From positions 248,001 to 312,000 of the forward strand of contig CM119269.1 of NCBI GenBank assembly GCA_051294375.1: a stretch of 64,000 bases of DNA, given 5' to 3'. Positions 55,946 through 64,000 of this stretch are shown in pieces (within the stretch, counting starts at the first letter, position 1; each line of letters starts with the position of its first letter). This DNA comes from Paraspadella gotoi (taxonomy: Eukaryota; Chaetognatha). The position numbers and the translations under genes were made by a program. The notes under the pieces are model-generated. The model saw only the letters and a program-made list of their open reading frames with translations, did no database searches and was not told the origin of the DNA.

Positions 55946-56833
55946 AACAACAACGAAAACATCAACTCAACTAACTACTTCTTTTTATCCACTTTGTTAT
56001 TTACTTTATTAATTGTTCAAATTTTACTTTTACACTAGAATCGAGACACCCATTCATTTTACATCATCCAATGTCATTTTATGTCATTTTTACGTTCTTT
56101 TTCATTCATTTTATGTCATTTACTGTACTCTTTCCCGCTCTGCCCACGTTGCAATTATTCGCCATTAAATAACTATATAGTTTCTTTCAACAAACGGTTT
56201 CCCACTTCCCCTATACAACAACAAAAAACTCGACTCTGTCTCCCTCCCGTTGACCTCTCTCTCTCCCTCTCTTTTCCCTCCACCTCTGTCTCCCTCCCGT
56301 TGACCTCTCTCTCTCCCTCTCTTTTCCCCCCACCGCTCTCTTCCTCCTCCCCCACAGAGAAAAACTCCGCGACATTCCAGCCCGCGTTCTCGGATTCTGG
56401 GAAAAGTCTTGCAAATCCTGCGATTCCCTTTTGCCCCATGCGGCGGCCGTGAGGGCTTTATACGCCCTCGGGCTGGCGGAGTCGAGGCAGTTCGAGGAGG
56501 CCAGGTGAAGAAGGGAGGGGCAAAGGGGAGTGTAAGGGGAGAGTCAGCTGAATGAGCTGGATAGCTCTTGATAAATAACTATTTTAATACTATAAATATA
56601 AAAATAAATAAATAAACAAATAAATATAAAAAATAAAATAGTTTCATATAAATAGATATATATATGGACGGATATTTATGGGATTCCTGTTTTATAAACC
56701 CAGCCTTTCTTTTCCCCAGGGACGAAGCCAAACGAGCCCTCGAGGCGAACGCGAGGGAACCGATGGCCGTTCACGCATTCGGATTGGCCTGCTACTATCA
56801 GGGAAGACTCACTGAGGGGATAGAGTTCATGAG
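52509..56833 (+). CDS. TTC38: TTC38, tetratricopeptide repeat protein 38 (first five exons)
   Basis: TTC38 is a conserved cytosolic TPR-fold protein of about 465-470 residues whose molecular role is not well defined. Five exons at 52,509, 53,321, 55,315, 56,358 and 56,720 join in phase across GT-AG introns. Together they give about 240 residues that follow the family from the N-terminus without internal stops. Markers are APLSTTSDESAKMYDAALTQ, IMGHVMANV, a REXXHVRA stretch followed by ACLVWEEILARNPLD, YALGLAES..FEEAR, and RALEANAREPMAVHA then TEGIEFM. The second half of the protein is not recognisable before the window ends; it may lie beyond, after a long intron. Confidence 0.92.
52640..52890. 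repeat. Degenerate repeat reiterating the exon 1 splice donor
   Basis: A GGATGGATGGACTGGGTGAGAG-like unit recurs. The true donor is at 52,654, and near copies of CTGGGTGAG or CTGGGTTAG occur with GT at 52,712, 52,748 and 52,821. The remainder is GGAT/GGAC tetranucleotide repeat. Confidence 0.75.
53037..53271. other. Assembly gap, 235 N (TTC38 intron 1)
   Basis: CT-rich sequence on both sides. It is intronic because exons 1 and 2 join in phase. Confidence 0.95.
53321..53470 (+). CDS. TTC38: TTC38 exon 2
   Basis: Acceptor CCCCCCGCAG. It reads GGAIHRCLQADENCIMGHVM, matching the family's GG...CL...DP.F.MGHAM segment, then a variable stretch and VGEMVLKAQ. The GTGAAG donor leaves one base, completed as GCG by exon 3. 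Confidence 0.9.
53560..53791. other. Assembly gap, 232 N (TTC38 intron 2)
   Basis: Exons 2 and 3 join in phase and align without missing residues, so probably no exon lies in this gap. Confidence 0.95.
53943..53992. repeat. 10-bp repeat of TGACCTTGA-type motif
   Basis: Five adjacent units: TGACCTTGAA, CGACCTTGAG, TGACCTTGGAT, TGACCTCGAA, TGACCCGGAC. The reverse complement, TCAAGGTCA, is the extended half-site bound by ERR and NR5A nuclear receptors. It may be only a short minisatellite. Confidence 0.6.
54062..54262 (+). repeat. Dispersed repeat family R1, copy 4 (in TTC38 intron 2)
   Basis: Head AGTTGCGCATCGAGCACTCGC, ACTCTATAAGTC, CTTTTCGGTCGGTCTGTCGG, an internal deletion, GTGCGTGTCATAAATACACG, then five CATGT units (54,199-54,226) and the end GCTGCGGCGCAACACAT. 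It has the same orientation as the host gene. Confidence 0.75.
54422..54608. repeat. CT array and 151-N gap
   Basis: CT array at 54,424-54,457, then N to 54,608, in TTC38 intron 2. Confidence 0.9.
55315..55483 (+). CDS. TTC38: TTC38 exon 3
   Basis: Acceptor TTATCCACAG. In phase it reads APSVTDRERHHVRATQLLAD, then GHFQRACLVWEEILARNPLD and SLALRMAHECCLLLGA. This is the first clear TPR helix pair of the family (E..HV.A......G....A...WE.IL...P.D..AL...H). The donor AAG followed by GTGATGG is atypical after GT, but the phase fits exon 4. Confidence 0.92.
55568..55642. repeat. (CT)n array in TTC38 intron 3
   Basis: About 75 bp of nearly pure CT. The rest of the intron has an ACG array (55,914-55,944) and an imperfect CTCCCGTTGACCTCTCTCTC duplication (56,239-56,330). 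Confidence 0.95.
56358..56504 (+). CDS. TTC38: TTC38 exon 4
   Basis: Acceptor CCCCCACAG. It reads REKLRDIPARVLGFWEKSC, then ALYALGLAESRQFEEA, matching the family's QM.DS.AR..P.W...... and .GI.SFGL.E......AE segment. The GTGAAG donor leaves AG, completed by exon 5. Confidence 0.92.
56720..56833 (+). CDS. TTC38: TTC38 exon 5
   Basis: Acceptor TTTTCCCCAG. It reads RDEAKRALEANAREPMAVHA then YYQGRLTEGIEFMR, the next TPR pair. Family members usually have a VAH(I/V)xEM stretch after the VH; here it is replaced by FGLACYYQ, a notable change at a conserved site. A GTGAGG donor follows, so the gene continues, but no next exon was recognised. Confidence 0.9.
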
Positions 56834-56891
56834 GTGAGGGGAGGGAGGGAGGCGAGAGAATAGAGAGGGAGGAGGAGAGAGAGAGAGATTG

Positions 56892-56922
<31 letters not shown>

Positions 56923-57659
56923 GAGATAAAGCAGTGAGAGAGAGGAGATGGAGAGAAGAGACGAGAGAGAGGATGAGAGGTGAGTGAGTGAGAGAATGCT
57001 ATTCGGTTTCTGGCCTGCTACTATCCAAGGAAGACTCACTGAGGGGATGAAAGTTCATGTTGGTTGAGGGGGGAGGGAGGGAGAGGAGATGGGGATGGAG
57101 AGAGAGAGAGAGAGAGGAGAGAGAATGGGTCGTAAAAAAGGTGAGTAACTTGCAAACACGACAGTAAAAAATCTAATAAATAGAAATTCTAATTGAAGAG
57201 AAACGAAGAGATCGAGAAGTGACATATGAACAAAGTGTAATTCTTCGACGAGTTTTAGCCATATCGAAGGGAAAATGGGCGATTTAGGCCGGATTGGGGA
57301 GATAAAGGTAAAAAGAACCTTCGCGCGAAGCGTAACGATAGACGAATTGGTAAAAAACGATGAACAATTAAAGAGGAGAGAGAAAGATGAGGGAGAGAGA
57401 GACAGTAGGGCCAATTGGAGGGCTTACCTCGAGAGTAGAATGCACTGTGACGTTGAGACTAGAGATGGAGAACCATGAAGCGAAGAAAATCGACAGCATG
57501 ATAGAGACGAGACAGATGCAGCAGGAGCATGAGAAGTAGAGGAGAGCGAGAGACGAGAATTGGACAGGAAGAAGAGAGAGAGACAGCATTAACAAAAGGT
57601 TAAAGATAAAATCTGCATATATGCAACATTCTGCAATCTTGCAATGCAAAAACAAAAAG
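56834..57659. other. GA-rich sequence and noisy partial copy of exon 5
   Basis: 57,008-57,072 repeats 56,780-56,850 with inserted bases (GCCTGCTACTATC, AAGACTCACTGAGGGGAT, GTTCATG). GA arrays surround it. 57,130-57,659 shows nothing recognisable and may be noisy fill. Confidence 0.6.
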
Positions 57660-58731
57660 TCAGCAAACAAACCATCCATGAGATGAAAATAAAAAAACTC
57701 GGCCGCGAACCCGGAACCAATTCCGGAATCGGGAAAAACTCATCTTCGGACATTCAAAACTTCGGCGCCGTCGCCGCCTGCTTCCGCGCCCGCCGCCGCC
57801 GCCGCCGCTGAAGATGTGCGACGACGAGAGGAGATTCGCCCTTGGAGACCAATCTCGATCTAAGATCCTAAAAATAGGCACAGAGTTAGACGCCGTCTGA
57901 GAAGAGGGGAAGGAAGACGAAGGAGAATGAAGAGATGAGAGAGAGAGAGAGAGAGAGAGATGAGAGATGAAGAGAAGAAGGAGAGAAGACGAGAGAGATG
58001 AGAGAGGAGATGATTGATGAAGATGAGAGAGGAGAGGGAAAATGTAAAGGAAGGAGAAGAGAGAGCATGTGGAGAGAAAAAATATTAGAGAGAGGGAGGG
58101 AAATGCGGAGATAGAGACGGAGATAGAGTATAGAGACAGAAATCGCCCCCCCTTGCCTCTCTTCTCCCTTGCGCCCCATCGCCATCCTTTCCCCTTTCCC
58201 CCGTTTCCCCCCTCACACTTCTTACTCCGCCCTCCACCCAAACTCAATGTCTCGCTCCGAGAGTGGAAGAAGTCCGCCCCGCCCTTCGTCGTCCGCCAAC
58301 TTTTGGCTGCTGGGCTGTTGATGCTGCGGAGTAACGGAGACGTCCGCGCGCACGCCGTCTTCCATCTCGACGAGGAGCATCTGCGAGAAGTCATCGAGGT
58401 CCATGGTTGTCGTCGCATTAGCCAACGAGGCGCCATCTATTGTTGCCTGATTGTGCCTTGGAGGTGACGGGCGAAGCGCAGCATTATTTGAGAGTGGCAA
58501 GCAAGCGGCGACGACCAATTTTGGCCCACCAATGAAACCTCCCCTCTTCTTCAGGTCAAGACGTTGGCCGACAGATGGCTGCGAACTCTTTACTAACTCG
58601 GTTTCGTCCACACGCGACGAACCCGTCCACGCCGCGTCGACGTTCACGTCTGATGTCCACTTTTGATGGTTGACGGGTGGACGCAGCGCCGGCGCTGCCG
58701 CTGAAGCGCAGTGGGGCGGAGGGAACAGTGG
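57660..58731 (-). CDS. Possible two-exon minus-strand gene, unknown function
   Basis: One frame is open from 58,731 to 58,226 (about 165 codons). It has ordinary composition and includes NHQKWTSDVNVDAAWTGSS, DLKKRGGFIGGPKLVVAA, TTMDLDDFSQMLLVEMEDG and LADDEGRGGLLPLSERDIEF. A GGA/GTAAGA donor at 58,226 can join a TTTTTAG acceptor at 57,868. The joined frame continues through a Gly- and Arg-rich stretch to a stop at 57,660-57,662. Codon third positions are GC-rich, as in TTC38. I recognise no domain. The plus strand is also open here (58,231-58,467), so orientation is uncertain. Confidence 0.3.
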
Positions 58732-58809
58732 CTATTGATGCCATTGATCACTGTCTAACTGATTGAGAAATAACTCAACGAATCAACTAAAACAATGATC
58801 TGAGAAATA

Positions 58810-58945
58810 TCGAACGAAATAGCGAACGAGGAAAATGACAAACAAACAAACAAAACGATAACGAAACAACGAAATACGAACGAACGAACGAACGAACGAA
58901 CGAAACGAGAACTGAACGAACGAACGAAACGATTACGAACGAAAG
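58810..58945. repeat. GAAC tetranucleotide array
   Basis: AACGAACGAACGAACGAAC runs with variants. It separates two possibly coding segments. Confidence 0.85.
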
Positions 58946-59127
58946 AATAGAACGAACTCCTTCCTCGTTTCCAGGATCTCGTCTGTTCCCAAAAGTTCTA
59001 CTCCGCAACGGAAACTGGCGACAATTTGTGGCGTCGACGGCGGAAGTGGGCTGTGGCCGTGAGCGAGGCGCGATCTCTTGGCGGCGGGAAGATCTTCGTC
59101 GCGCGCCTGAGTGAGACGCTCTGGGCC
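58946..59127 (-). CDS. Possible coding exon, unknown
   Basis: The minus frame reads RLTQARDEDLPAAKRSRL, then GHSPLPPSTPQIVASF and GVELLGTDEILETRKE after an acceptor-like GGCCCAG. It could be an upstream exon of the minus-strand candidate at 58.2-58.7 kb. The plus strand also shows an acceptor (CTCGTTTCCAG at 58,973) and an open frame. Neither reading matches a known family. Confidence 0.22.
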
Positions 59128-59145
59128 GATACGTAGGAAAGAGAG

Positions 59146-60247
59146 AAAAAAGTTTAATCTATTGCTTTGCAGTAAATTCACTGTTTTGACTTGATTTAAT
59201 TATTCTTATTGATGATGAGTGACAATTAATAAATAAAACAAAGCATTCAAAGTAAAAAAAGCCTAAAAAAAGGAACCGACTAATACAACAACTTTGAAAA
59301 TAACGATTAAGAAAACAACTTACTTACGTATGTTGTTTTGTTTATATATGTTTTTTAGATTAGATTAAAAATAATTCCCCTTTTGACTGGTCTCACGTGA
59401 CCACCACACAGATATTGAACATTCACCGATCGTGTGTTTCTCCGGACTTCATCAAGATGTTTTTCGACGTTTTTGCTCATTTATACGCGTTGGGGATTCA
59501 ATCGTCAAAAGCGGAAGACACCGCCAATGGTGATTTACAGTTGCTTTACATTACTGTTTTTAATAGGGATGTAGGCCTTAACAATTGCTACCAATTTAAT
59601 AACTTTAAATTAACATTTTCTCTTTTTGCTTATTTATATAATTTAATACATGGGACGGATTGTACTCGTTAAAAATTGTACCTTTCATTTATCCATTTCA
59701 ATATTTCACTTTTTTTCATTTTCTCTTTTTGATCGAGTCTCTTTTTTTGTGTTTATTTCTTTTGCTTTTCTCTTTTGTTTTCTTTCGTTGTAGGCCTTGA
59801 AATATGAAATTTTAATATGCTTTCTTTTTCCCTCTTTCTTTTCCTTTCCTCCTCCCTCTTTACCTCTTCCCATTCTCCTTCCTTTTCTTCCTATTCTCCT
59901 TCCTTTTTTCTTTCCTATTCTCCTTCCCTTTTTTCTTCTCTATTCTCCTTCCTTTCTTCTTCCCATTACTCTCTTCCTTATATTCTTCCTATTCTCCTTC
60001 CTTTTTTCTTGCCCATTTCCTCCTTTATTCTCTCCTATTCTCCTTCCATAATTCTCATATTCTCCTTCTTTTTTTATATCCCATTCTCCCTTCTTTTTCT
60101 ATCTTCCTATTCTCCTTCCTTTTTCCTCTCCACTTTTTATTTCTATATTCTTTCCTTTCCTATTTTTCTTTCCACTTTTATTCTCTTTTTTTCCTACTTC
60201 CCCTTTTATTTTTGCTCTCTGTCCCCCCTCCCCCACACTTCTCCCCC

Positions 60248-60278
<31 letters not shown>

Positions 60279-60600
60279 CCTCTTCCCATCTCCCCCACGC
60301 AGCGTCCGATCTTCTTCTCGAGTGAGCGGTAAACGATCGATGGGTTTAACTCCTTTCGTTGGAAAAATATTCACTTTGAAACATTTTTAAGCGTCGGCGC
60401 CGACAGAGGTCTCATCCGTTAAAAAAACAATCAGGACATCGCAACCTTTTTTTTTCTTTGTCTTAATACTGTATTTTTAACTTTTTAAAAAAAAAAAAAC
60501 TTTTACCGGTTTGCTACGACTTTTTAAATCTTTTTAAATTTGTATTTTATTTACTATTTATTAATTAATTTAACAAAAATATTGTATTCCGTCTCACAAT
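59146..60600. other. No gene recognised; pyrimidine minisatellite
   Basis: AT-rich to 59,400. A plus frame (59,397-59,672) includes SPDFIKMFFDVFAHLYALG with no known relative. 59,825-60,295 is a pyrimidine tract of CTATTCTCCTTCCTTTTTTC-like units followed by CT (60,252-60,280). Confidence 0.5.
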
Positions 60601-61228
60601 TTTTGCGTTTTAAAACGCGAAGACTCTAATCAGTTGAGTCGAAACGGACTCTGTCCTTAGCTTTGTCACGGCGAAAGTGTGTCTGACCTTGCCACGGCCT
60701 TGTCACGTCCTCTGGGATACGATGCTATATCACGCTTTGAGCAATGCTGGCCCTTTGCAATGACCCAGGGAGGCGTAAAACTGTTCATGACCTGTTGTCT
60801 GTACTCCGCAATCTGTCTTGTGCGAGACGTCGTACCAACCGTAGTGTTTAATCTGTCCCCTCGCAAACGCCGACTTTCCATACCGGGGCTCCGATTCTAA
60901 CCGTAGTGTTAATCAGTCGTGTCAAGCGTTGCATCCGATAGTTAAGGGGCGTGCGCATTTCAGATAATCCTGCCGTGACGTGTCGAAGACCTGTTCGGCT
61001 TATTCTTCGGTATTTACTTTAATTAAAAACAAAAACATTTAGAACAAAAGTTAATCTTAATTGACAAATATTTCTTTTCATTTCGCATTTTTGCTGTAAT
61101 TTTTTCTTCTTTTTTAGAATAAAAACTTTTTTTCATATTTTTTTGTTTTCGAAAGGAAAATCGGAAGTTAAACAAAATTTATGATCAGAGAATTGAGATA
61201 AAACGCAGGCCGTTAGTGCAGAAGAGTT

Positions 61229-61314
<86 letters not shown>

Positions 61315-62147
61315 GTGGGTCATCGATGTCCTCCATTGCCATTGATGTCGCCATATTTTCTTGCTCAAGCATCGGTGCTTTTCGCCAATGGGACGGACAG
61401 CCGGCCGCCCTTTGGTGAAAACTGGCCTTTGTTTCCTTTTTTTTCTGTTTTTTTCTGTTTTTTTTCTGTTTTTTCTGTTTTTTTTTTCTCTTTCTTTTTC
61501 TTTTATTTTTTTTATTTTTATTTTTTCTTTCTTTCTGTTTTCTTCATTCTTTCCTTTTTTTTGGTTTTCTTTCTTTCTATTTTTTTTCTTTCTGTTTTTC
61601 TTTCTTTCTTTCTTTCCTTTCAGCCTTAATTTTCTTTTATTTTCTTCATTTCAATTCTTTAACTTTTCTCTTTTTTTCTTCTCTTTTTTCTTTGTTTTTT
61701 TTCTTCCGTCCACTCGTCCAAATTCCCATAATAGACCAACGTTGGCTCCTTTTATTTGGTAACGAACAAAAATATCTCTGCAGATGTACATGTCTCTTTT
61801 CGTATCACTCTCTATCCGCACTTTCTTGTTTCCTAAATTCTTTTGCTACACTTATCTTTTGCTAGTAATCTATTTTAAAATAAATAAATTACACGTTAAA
61901 ACGCTAACGTAAACCAATTTTTCCCGGTCGTGCGACTTTATGACTCTGTCAAAGTTGCTCGACCGTTCAAATCTCAACTCAGACGATATGCGATGATTCA
62001 GAGATACACGTAAGGTTCGTCGTCGTCTCGTCGTCGTCGTCGTCGTTTCTCTGTTCGTCGTCGTGGTTTCCGCTCAAAAAATTCCATCGTTGCGCAAGTT
62101 TTTTAAGTCTCAAAAAGAATGGAGGGAAAGGGAGGACTCAAGACGCC
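60601..62147. other. No gene recognised; CT and poly-T-rich tracts
   Basis: 60,605-60,960 is unique-looking, with a repeated CCGTAGTGTTAATC(T/A) motif at 60,839 and 60,901. CT arrays occur at 61,229-61,311, a T-rich TTTTTTCTG repeat at 61,435-61,720, and CGT units at 62,016-62,045. Confidence 0.55.
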
Positions 62148-62215
62148 GGGGTCAAACAAAAGGGGTCACGGGTCAAAGGATGCGGGATCAGGGGTCAAAA
62201 CATAAGCAGGTCAGG
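62148..62215. repeat. Cluster of GGGTCA/AGGTCA motifs
   Basis: GGGGTCA occurs at 62,149, GGGGTCA and GGGTCA near 62,163-62,176, GGGGTCA near 62,192 and AGGTCA near 62,209, all in the same orientation. These resemble nuclear-receptor half-sites but may be a degenerate repeat. Confidence 0.45.
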
Positions 62216-62554
62216 CGGTCCAGGAGGCTGGTCATAGGCTCCGGTACAAGTTTGGGTCGAAAGATTTCCTGCCTTAAAAGACGAAGACGGCGAGTTGTAA
62301 AGATGCACGGTTTGCATCTGTTAATGGTTCGTTCGAATATGGAAACTGGAGATGGATTTGATTAATTGATAGTTGATTCATTGGTTTTTCTACGGATTGA
62401 TTGATGTTAATTTGAATTTTCGATAGGCGTTGTTCGACAGTTTGACTATTTCATTTACTCATTCGTTCAATTTAAATGATTGATTTATTCATTGTTTTGA
62501 TTTATATTATAATAAGATTCATCGCACTTATTCTGACTGAGATTGATTGATTGA

Positions 62555-62896
62555 TTGATTGATTGGATTGCGTCGTGTGTCTCTTTCGCGAAGCATAAAG
62601 CGGCGGATTCGGCCCTCGTCTCCATCGAGAAAATGCGACGTCGTCCTTTGTTTCGTTGTTGTCGGAAAGGAAACGAAGAATCAATAACAGGAGGAGTGCA
62701 GATGCTCCGCGATGGCGCCGACGATGGCCGCCGACGGATCGGGCCGACTAGATTGGCGCCGATCGATTGGCCGCCGACGATGGTCGCGCATCAACGGAAA
62801 TCGCAACAACTTCAGGATGATATTTCGGCCTCGCGCGGAAGGATATTGGACGTCTTTCTCGAATTACTCTTTCCCGATTCTATGGAGGGAGGATGA
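62555..62896 (+). CDS. Unassigned open frame
   Basis: 113 codons with ordinary composition after a GATT array (62,541-62,565): KAADSALVSIEKMRRRPLF, ESITGGVQMLRDGADDG, LAPIDWPPTMVAHQRKSQQL, ILDVFLELLFPDS. No family resemblance, including none to the missing half of TTC38. Two other frames are also partly open. It could be an exon or chance. Confidence 0.22.
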   Translation: MIDWIASCVSFAKHKAADSALVSIEKMRRRPLFRCCRKGNEESITGGVQMLRDGADDGRRRIGPTRLAPIDWPPTMVAHQRKSQQLQDDISASRGRILDVFLELLFPDSMEGG

Positions 62897-64000
62897 GGAG
62901 GAACAGAGACGAGAGCTGAAGGAAGAGTGGAGAGGAGAAAGGGGACCGGAGAAGGACGGGATGCGCGTGGTGAGAGAGAGAGAGCAGTATGTGAGCAGGG
63001 ACGAGGAGAAGAGACAGAGAGCGAGGAGAGAGAAAGAGCGAAATGAGAGAGAGGGAAGAGAGTAGAGGAGGCAGAGGGCAGAGGGAGAAGAAGAAGAGAG
63101 AAGGACGAGAGAGGAGAGGGAGGGAGAGGAAAAAGAGAGAGGTGAGAGGAAAGAGATGAGAAGGGAGAGAGCAGGGAAGGGAAGAGGCTCTTTTTTTATG
63201 GCGGATAAGTGCAAACATTTAAAGTTGAATTTTAATAAGTTTCTTTGTTTTTCTTTTTGTTTTCCTTTTGTTTTCTTTATTTTCGTTTGTTTTCTTACTT
63301 CAAAAAGGATTTGTGCACGACTGTTTCCTTCTGTTGCAAATCGGACGAGCGACCTGACAACGAACTATTGCACAGGACTTACCTTCTGAGTTGAGGATGT
63401 GAGTAAAGAGAGAGAGAGAGAGAGAGAGATGATTACGAGATGAGAGACGAGCAGAGAAGAGAGAGAGAGAGACGCAGAGAGATCATCAAAGGAGAGAGAA
63501 AGATGAGCAGAGAGAGAGAGTGAGCTTTTAATGTTTTGTTTAATTTATTTGTTAGACAAAAGACTATAAACAACTCAATGAGCAAACGATCGAAAGCTGA
63601 AGACTCACATCAGAAATATCTTAACATCGGTCATGTCCAGTCAATCTGTTGTTCAGTTCTACGTATAATCAAATTGCGTTTCCGTCTTTGTCCGTCTGTC
63701 AATAATATTGAGGTCATTAAAAGCCTTGTCAGTCCGACAAATTTCCTTGCCCATCGAAAATGTGAGGCAAACTATACAGTCAATTGATCAAATTGTTCTC
63801 GCGTCAGTAACTTGAATATATCCATTCCGTTCAGTCGGTCTAATCAATCAATCAGTCAGGGTCAATTAATCAGTCTGGTCTGTCTTTCCATTTTCTCAGA
63901 GCTCTCAGAAACAATTCGAAGAATCTTGTTTGGGGAAAAGAAGATTAATTATCTACGACGCTGAAAGAATTATGGACAGACGAGTATTAGGCAAATGGCG
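62897..64000. other. GA-rich tracts and terminal sequence, no gene seen
   Basis: GA-rich at 62,897-63,180 and 63,400-63,520, AT-rich between. TCAATCAATCAGTCA-type repeats occur at 63,830-63,880. Nothing coding is recognised to the window end. Confidence 0.55.

Noticed and set aside
58974-59110. TTC38 exon 6 on the plus strand
   Set aside because: The acceptor and donor look usable, but the in-phase reading hits a stop and shows no TTC38 similarity.
60679-60900. 73-codon plus frame and its minus counterpart
   Set aside because: Open on both strands, no recognisable motif, no splice or start context.

Overview
The window looks like a draft-assembly scaffold from an animal, probably an invertebrate. 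Two protein-coding genes with GT-AG introns can be recognised from their exons, and both match animal families: an SLC22-type organic ion transporter (about 29.8-34.3 kb, plus strand) and TTC38 (52.5-56.8 kb, plus strand, first half only). An interstitial TTAGGG-like block and several tRNA-derived SINE-like repeats also fit a metazoan. I cannot name the species.

Most of the window is simple and tandem repeat. There are long CT/GA arrays, CpG-bearing ACG/CGT trinucleotide arrays, tetranucleotide arrays (ATAA, GAAT, GATA, CTAT, GAAC), a 12-bp array, a 39-bp minisatellite (19.8-20.9 kb), a polypyrimidine minisatellite (11.8-12.6 kb) and an 82-bp minisatellite (34.3-36.5 kb). Very long open frames over these arrays, including about 790 codons in two frames on the minus strand at 34-36.5 kb, come from base composition and are not genes.

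Layout. 0-29 kb: repeat-dominated intergenic DNA with three copies of a dispersed repeat (here R1), SINE-like elements, a possible LINE endonuclease relic at 9.5 kb and a possible Gln-rich coding exon at 17.2-17.5 kb (minus). 29.8-34.3 kb: the SLC22 gene. Its first intron holds a roughly 980-bp foldback element, and its stop codon lies at the start of the 82-bp minisatellite. 36.7-52.9 kb: blocks that occur twice, one copy full of single-base indels and lying against 25-N gaps. These look like noisy long-read gap fills (false duplications), not biological duplications. 52.5-56.8 kb: five in-phase TTC38 exons. 57-64 kb: repeats, a possible minus-strand gene at 57.7-58.7 kb and an unassigned plus-strand frame at 62.6 kb.

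The two recognised genes are unrelated in function (membrane transport; a TPR protein of poorly defined role), so there is no operon or functional cluster. I found no RNA genes beyond tRNA-like SINE heads, no CRISPR arrays, and nothing I would call a new biological system. The most useful observations are the mobile or foldback elements, the genes' interplay with repeats, and the evidence that parts of the sequence are assembly artefacts.
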